From Eonycteris spelaea (taxonomy: Eukaryota; Chordata; Mammalia; Chiroptera; Pteropodidae), in NCBI GenBank assembly GCA_003508835.1, contig PUFA01000014.1:4346501-4410500 (forward strand): a DNA stretch of 64,000 nt. Direction: 5' to 3'. Below, piece after piece: positions 58,101 through 64,000 of the stretch. Under the pieces are notes generated by a model. That model had not been told where the DNA came from and made no database searches. It saw nothing but the letters and a program-made list of their open reading frames with translations. Each line of letters starts with the position of its first letter. Within the stretch, counting starts at the first letter, position 1. Both the position numbers and the translations under genes were made by a program.

Positions 58101-59559
58101 TAACACTTACTGCACCGCCCAGGCATAAAAGGGCATTGGAACAGTAAAAGCACAGCAAAGCAGTAGCTCAGAGACTTGTGAACACGGAGTGCCACCATAC
58201 AGGACGCAGCATATGCCCTGGGGCAGAGTCTTCATATGCTGCTGTGTTCCCAGTGGGAAGAAAACACGGGTCCAGAAGCAATGAGGCAAAGCGGTAGATG
58301 CACCTCCTGGAAATTTCTAGAAAATTATTTCCAACCAGTATTCTATACCCTCCGTACCATCGATGATGCATGCTTATAAAACGAGCATCTTGATATGTTT
58401 ACAGACTCAAAAGATTACCTCCTCTATACTCTTTCCTAAATAGCTATTCGAGAAAGCATTTTGCCAAAAAAAAAAAAAAAAAGGAAGGAAGGAGGAAAGA
58501 TACCAGAACAAGTGAGATGCATAGAATTAAAAATTCAATACAAAAGAGCCAAGGGAGAGCTCTTGGATGACAGTGAGAGGAAGGCCCAGGGTGACATCGA
58601 TGCCACCAGTCCAGATAGAAGCCTCTGGGAGACACAATCAAGTCGATGAAGTTTTTAAATTACTGAATGTGCCCAAGTGCATTGTGATGACAGTTGGGCG
58701 TTTTTGTTTTTGTTTTTCCTGGGGAAGATTTTGTGGTTGAATTAGCAATAATTAAAAGTCAAGAAAGGAACAAGACAGTTCTAGGAAAAACAAAGCTATG
58801 CAAGGAAATTTATCAAAGTGCGGTAGACCAGTAGGATGAATAGCTTTTATAGTCACAACAAGGTAAACACTCAATTTTCATCCAACTAAAATTATAGTAG
58901 AGACAGGTCGAAAGGATGCTGGGCTGGGAAGTATGCACGAACAGGGGGAGGGTTATGAAAAAGAGATAAATATCTTCGAGGGCCTGATTTTTATTAAAGT
59001 GTGATTTGACCTACATGCTGGAGACTTATCGGAAAAAAAAATCTCTATTATATTTCCTTTAGAGGTATATTAGAGGTATATTCAAAGATTAATTTCCTTT
59101 TATGCTCATGTCGCCTTTATGAACAACTATCAGGTAAATTTCCCTCTGGTCATTTTAACGAGAAATGTTATTTTTCCCGTGAGAACGCCTTTTTTTCTGG
59201 GCATGTGGTTTTACTTTTTCCCTACAAACACTGTGAATCTTGCACTACCCAGTTTTCACCCTTTTTGCTTTGAACGTTCATAAATGCAGGGGTTACTTAG
59301 CATCACATTTTTATTATGTGCACGGAATTGGATTATGTTCGGGTTGCGTGCTAACTTTGCTGCCCATTTCATTGTATTTCCTGGCCTTCATTTTTCCGTT
59401 CTTTGTAATGTCTTCATTTAAAAATTCTTATGATAGGTATATTTCTTCAGATTTCCTTACCTTATTTTGTTTTGGAATGAGGCAAGGTTAAAAACAAATA
59501 AACATATAAATAAATGCATCTTCGGGCACATTAATAAATTTTGGATGTGCTTTTCCTAA
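58101..59559. other. Unassigned sequence, AT-rich in its second half
   Basis: 58101-58430 may be the 3' part of the ERV-L. A poly-A run with GGAAG units lies at 58466-58500. An 11-bp tandem duplication 'tagaggtatat' lies at 59060-59081. No gene recognised. Confidence 0.4.
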
Positions 59560-59900
59560 TCTCTCTGCCTGTTTATACTGTACTGTCACCACGTCTTCCC
59601 ACTGAAGCATAAATTTACAAACATCATGCAAATGCATTATTTGTAATAAAACTGACTAATGAGCATTATAAGCCAATTATTTCTATACATCTGCTGGCTA
59701 TGGCTGGCAAGAATCGTGCATCATTCAGATTTGTGGCTATGCGTTTGCCTTAGTAAGATTTTAATCACTCATTAATTTATGGATTACAATATGCATCATG
59801 GGCGCCAGCATTCCCCAAACTGCCTCGGACTTATAAATCAAATTGCTAGAGAACTTGGAATTGTGACAATATAGACTTCCGTTCTAAATCGTGTCTTCAT
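59560..59900. promoter_or_regulatory. Candidate conserved AT-rich regulatory block
   Basis: Repeat-free, AT-rich block with an octamer 'atgcaaat' (59626-59633), 'gccaattatt', 'tttaatcactcattaattta', 'ggattacaatatgcatcatg' and 'cataaatttac'. POU, homeodomain and bicoid-type (GGATTA) cores are crowded in about 250 bases, which is typical of conserved developmental enhancers. Inference from motifs only. Confidence 0.35.
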
Positions 59901-61276
59901 GCCAATGCCTACTGGAGAATCATAGATGGGGTCAGACAGAAACCCCCATAAAACACATTGAGTGTAATTGATCATCCATTCCATTGAGGAATTACTTTAT
60001 CATTTTTGACAATAATACACTATGTATTTTTAGGTTACTTTTTCATTTGTCGGTGAATAACTTTTTGGTAGTTTAACGTCTGGAGGGAGGGAACATAGTG
60101 AAAGGAGCATGTTTTCACAGTTAGGGAGAAGTAGGCTTTAGTCTTGTTTCCAGTCCTTACTTGTCACGAAGTTTAGGCGTCGCCCAGTGGTTGCGAGTCC
60201 ATGCCTGCGGGCATGCGTTTTTAATATCAAAAGTGAAATGTTATTAGAAGTGAGGATTTGATGAATGGCACAGCAGTCTTTGAAGAGACTGTTCCTAACT
60301 ACATCAGGAATGAGCTCATTGGGGAAAAAAAAAGATCAGCGAGTGACTCCTACTTTGACCTCTGAACTAGAAAGGAGATAGGCCGGAGGATGCTGTGACC
60401 CTCCTTTACCTAGGCGACACTGGGCTTATTGCCTTCTCTTCCACCCCACTTCTCACCTGCACTCAGCTACCCCTGATCTCAACAGGGCCAGCTGTGAAAA
60501 GGACGCCACGTAGTAGAACATTGTCAGCAGGAAATCTGGGACAGGCAGCAGAGAATGAGAAGCTCTGTGCTATGAGTAGTGTGTTTTCACGCGCGCCCTC
60601 CACATGCATGCGCACGCACACACACACAGATGGATTCTCTCAAATACACAGAAGGTATGATAGGAGGACAAAACATTTCTGATAGAGGACCATACTGAAG
60701 ACATCAGGAGAAATATCCCTCCTGGTAGCAAGACAGCACAAGATGAAAGTCTGCCAGAGACCAGACATGTGGCTGGGGACCGTGCTTACAGCGCAGTTTA
60801 AGATGTGAGGGGGATATCAAGGCAGCACCCAGGTGGACAATAAAAAAGATCAAAGCGAACACGCGCCCCCTGTCCGTTGGCAATCAGCGGACACAGACAC
60901 GTATCACCTCGTATCGGGAGACCTAAAAGACGGCAACAGAGAGCAGTTGGGGCTGTATGAAGAGATCCTGAAATGTAAAAAGATAAGACACAGCCATAAA
61001 GATTCAGAACGAAAGCACATTTTATGAAAACAGTTCAGTGCGCATGGCAGAAAACAATTAGAGTGCATCTGCTTTGTGTCCTTAGCATATAAGAAAATAT
61101 TACTGCTCTGCAGTGACATGAAATTTGCGTGGGTTTAGTGGCAGGTTCGGTTTTCAAGGAGCCAGCAGAGTGAGCGCAGAAATGCAATGAAGCCAAAATA
61201 CAATACCAGAAAACTGAAATACATATTGGAAGCAGTAAAAAGGTGAATTGATACTTGTGGAACCAGCGATATTCTA
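59901..61276. other. Unassigned sequence
   Basis: 'ttagtcttgtttccagtcct' near 60136 could be a MIR trace. A short CA tract lies at 60614-60627. No gene recognised. Confidence 0.4.
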
Positions 61277-61604
61277 CAGGGATCGGCAAATAGTAGTCCA
61301 AAGGCCAAATCTAGCTCATCCCTTTGTTGGTATCTCCATTGAACTAGGAACGAGTTTTACACTTTTTTAACAGTTAAGAAAAAATTACAAGAAGAATAGA
61401 AGTTGGAGACTTATGAAACATTTGAAGTTTTAATTTCAATATCATGTATCAAGTTTTATTGGCACACAGGCACCCCTCCCATTCATTTAAATGTGATCTG
61501 TGGCTGTTTCTTGATCCAGAGGCAGCGTTTTTAGGTAAAGATCTGATAGCCCACAAAGCCGAAATTACTATGGCCCTTTAGAGAAGATTTGCCAACTTGT
61601 GCTG
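61277..61604 (+). mobile_element. hAT-type nonautonomous DNA transposon
   Basis: Starts 'cagggatcggcaaatagtag' and ends 'gatttgccaacttgtgctg', inverted ends of the 'cagnggtcggcaaac' hAT type. Interior text 'ggccaaatctagctcatccc', 'gtatcaagttttattggcac' and 'atctgtggctgtttcttgat' matches a common mammalian element of that kind. Neighbouring 8-mers ('atattcta' before, 'tagatggc' after) do not match, so the target duplication has decayed or the ends are off by a few bases. No transposase frame. Confidence 0.75.
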
Positions 61605-62276
61605 TAGATGGCTAGTGAATGAGAGCAACACATGTCTCTACAGGGAAAGGAAAAATCATCAAAATGATGGGAGAGGAGAAGAGCTGTTGTAGGTAGGAAG
61701 TAAAAATTTGAGCTACGGAAAGCAGCACTTCCGGACTCACCTCACACAGTGGTGGTTCATAGGCATCTTGAATTAAAAGGCCAAAAATTGGGGGAGGGGG
61801 CTTATAAATAAGAGAAAGGAGGATGGGTAGAAGGAGGGGAGAACAGAGAAGGGTTACTTCTAAAGGAGCACAGTCGACTAAACTAGCCTTTAATTTTTCA
61901 CATCACTAAACTTCAAAAATAAGAGATTGTCTACGTAACTTGCAACCTGCCAGTCACTTGCAAAGGCAAAGAAAAGGCAAAGGACTCAGTACTGCCTTTC
62001 ACATTCACCTCCTGAAGAACTCAGACTTATATGCAAACTGGTCGAGATGTCGAATAAAAAATGACCAGTTAGAAATACAGAAGTCAGGAAACGAAGATAC
62101 TAGATGACCACTCATATCTTGTAAACACATGGATTCGGCAATAGGAGAAATATTCCATTATAGTTTCCTACATGAATGTATCATAATTTAATCATCCACT
62201 ATCTTCCCCATGGGTGCTTCTTGTATTTTGCTCTTTAAAATGCATGTGAACTATGCTTTTGATAATATTGTACATT
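61605..62276. other. Unassigned sequence
   Basis: AT-rich with purine-rich stretches (61790-61850). No gene or repeat recognised. Confidence 0.45.
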
Positions 62277-62475
62277 TGGGGTGATTTTGGGTGATTTTGC
62301 TCCACAGGGGACATTTGGCAAGAAATAGAGCCATTTTTGATGGTCACGACTTGGGTGGTAGCTACTGGCATCTAGAAGGTAGAAGTAGAGATTCTTCTAG
62401 AAATTCTACAGTACACAAGGCAGCCCTTCACAGCAAAGTATTGCCTGGCCTGAAGCGTCAGCAATGCTGGGCTGA
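62277..62475 (+). mobile_element. MER20 hAT-Charlie element
   Basis: 'gggtgattttgctccacagg', 'ggacatttggcaagaaatag', 'agccatttttgatggtcacg', 'gctactggcatctagaaggt', 'acagtacacaaggcagccct' and 'tcagcaatgctgggctgag' follow MER20 nearly end to end. MER20 copies have been reported as enhancers in endometrial cells of placental mammals; nothing here shows that this copy is one. The outer ends are eroded, and 'ggtgatttt' occurs twice at the left end. Confidence 0.85.
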
Positions 62476-63534
62476 GCTGCCTGCCCTTATCCTCAGTGTA
62501 CTTATACTTATTGGTTTAATACTCTCAGTCACATTGTACAGTGTCTTGCTTGCTAACTGCAACTAGAAAATGAACCTACTAACCAGAGTTCAGTATTTGC
62601 TTACGGTTCCTTTTCTCTTTAGCTTGCTAAAGTATCATCCAATACTGTGTTCAAAGGTAGTGGGGTTTTTTTTTTTTTCTTTTCTTTTCTTTCCCCCTTC
62701 CTTTAATGTGATTATGTTATTCACGTGACATATGGTTAGGTCTATTTGTTTTGTTTCTTCTCGCATTCCACTTTTTTCTTCTATTCTTATTAATTTTATT
62801 GCTCTAAGTATGTAAAATATTAATGTAGTTTGAAAAGCCAGAGGTATACAAAGTTACACTCTACGAGGGCCCCTTCTCTCTCGTCCTTTCTATCTGTCCC
62901 TGTCTCTCTATCCTTCTCGCTCTTTCCCATCCGCCTCTACCAGGTAGATGCTGTCATTTACCATGTGCGTGCCCATGTGTGGCATAATGAGCATAGATAT
63001 TTAGGTTTTATCCCCTCTTTCTTCTTACACAATTGATAGCATATGATATATACTTTTTTCACTTAAAAAAAATTAACACTATATCCAAGAAATCACTCAA
63101 TATCGTTTTAGATGTTTTTCAAGCTTTAAAGTACTCCTTCGTAGATGTCTCATAGTTTATCCAACAACACTCCTACATCCTATGGACAGGCAATTCAGGT
63201 TGGTTGCAATATTTTGTGATTGCAAACAATTTTGCAATGAATAACATTTTGCTTAGGTATGTCTGTACTTGTGGAAGAATGTTTTTATTTTGCACATGAG
63301 AAAAAGTAAGCTCAGAGAGGTTGAATTTAGAACATAGCACTGAAATCCATTTCATTTCAAAGATCATCTTTTTTTAAATTAATTTTTCCACAGTGGTATC
63401 AAGGTTGAAATTTTGGACAATGGTAAATAAGAGGATGCTTTGCTAGTTGGAGTCGGTGACTCAGTCATTAATATAAGCCACAGCTTGGGCACTGAGCAAA
63501 TTTAAAGGGACACTGGACCCAGAATAATATTAAT
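62476..63534. other. AT-rich unassigned sequence
   Basis: T- and C-rich tract at 62666-62704. CT-rich words at 62875-62945. Nothing else recognised, no coding evidence. Confidence 0.45.
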
Positions 63535-64000
63535 TAATTGAACAAATATTTATTGAGATGTGTCAAGCATTTTTCTAGAACTGATGCATTGAACAATCAG
63601 AAGAAAGTAAACTAATAAACTCCACTCTCGCATAACACATGCTTCAACAAGAGAAAGAATAAACAAAACAAGTAACCCATTAGATATCGTATATTAGAAG
63701 ACAATTAAGTCCCATGGAGAAAAATAAAGTAGGGCAGGTGGAGAGCGGTTGCCTTATTTGTAGCCAGGGGTTGTAGTCTTAAATTTGATGGCCAGGGAGA
63801 CCCTTACTGAGAAGATGAAATTTGAGTAAAGACCTGTAATTGAGGAGAGCGTGGTTACTGGGAACATCTTGGGCAGAGCATGCCAGGCAGAGGGAGCAGC
63901 AAAAACTCTGGCAGCCCAAACGTTCCTGGTGGGGTTAAAAGGAGCAAGGAAGCCATCAATCCTGGAGCAGAGGGGGGACGAGGAGAGCGGTAGAGGCAGG
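63535..64000 (-). repeat. L2 LINE 3' region, running off the window
   Basis: Reverse L2 in order: 'ttgaacaaatatttattgag', 'atgtgtcaagcatttttcta', 'agaataaacaaaacaagtaa', 'gagaaaaataaagtagggca', 'ccagggagacccttactgag', 'gatgaaatttgagtaaagac', 'ttgggcagagcatgccaggc' and 'agagggagcagcaaaaactc'. The best preserved L2 copy here. Confidence 0.85.

Overview
This window looks like nuclear DNA from a placental mammal. It is AT-rich overall with local GC-rich islets, and it carries MIR and L2 remnants, MaLR-type LTRs, an ERV-L relic, MER5A and MER20 hAT transposons, a HAL1-like element, and several L1 3' ends. The L1 3' ends at about 7.8-8.1 kb and 41.2-41.4 kb are of a type I associate with boreoeutherian, especially laurasiatherian, genomes. 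I saw no Alu, B1/B2, carnivore SINEC, equine ERE, pig PRE-1 or ruminant Bov-tA copy, so I do not name a species. All family names come from recognising consensus-like stretches by eye; no alignment was run, and boundaries are usually good to tens of bases.

I found no protein-coding gene that I can support. The open frames are short, overlap on both strands, and lack recognisable domains or a convincing exon structure. The only protein-like signals are relics of mobile elements: a HAL1/L1 ORF1-like coiled-coil remnant (about 16.4-16.9 kb, minus) and fragments of an ERV-L-type pol gene (about 55.6-57.9 kb, plus). The window is best read as intergenic or intronic sequence. No tRNA, rRNA or CRISPR array was seen.

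Layout. 0-9 kb is comparatively GC-rich, with MIR/L2 fragments, a CpG-island-like patch next to a TAAT-rich block (2.75-3.35 kb), purine and CA microsatellites, and an L1 3' end. 10-12 kb holds GA repeats, a short hairpin, an intact-looking hAT element with target-site duplications and a small GC-rich minisatellite. 13-25 kb is AT-rich, with L2, MIR, HAL1 and L1 fragments. 25-36 kb is mostly unassigned, with MIR, L2, MER5A and microsatellites. 36-44 kb has two MLT1-like LTRs on the minus strand, an L1 end and a collapsed LTR. 45-49 kb is a dense retroelement cluster with two copies of a repeat I cannot name. 54-58 kb is a decayed ERV-L interrupted by a MaLR LTR. 58-64 kb is AT-rich, with a candidate conserved block, two hAT elements and a terminal L2.

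The parts do not form a pathway. The features most likely to have a present-day function are the candidate regulatory blocks at 2.75-3.35, 47.9-48.25 and 59.56-59.9 kb. These rest on motif content and lack of repeat similarity only, and need cross-species comparison.
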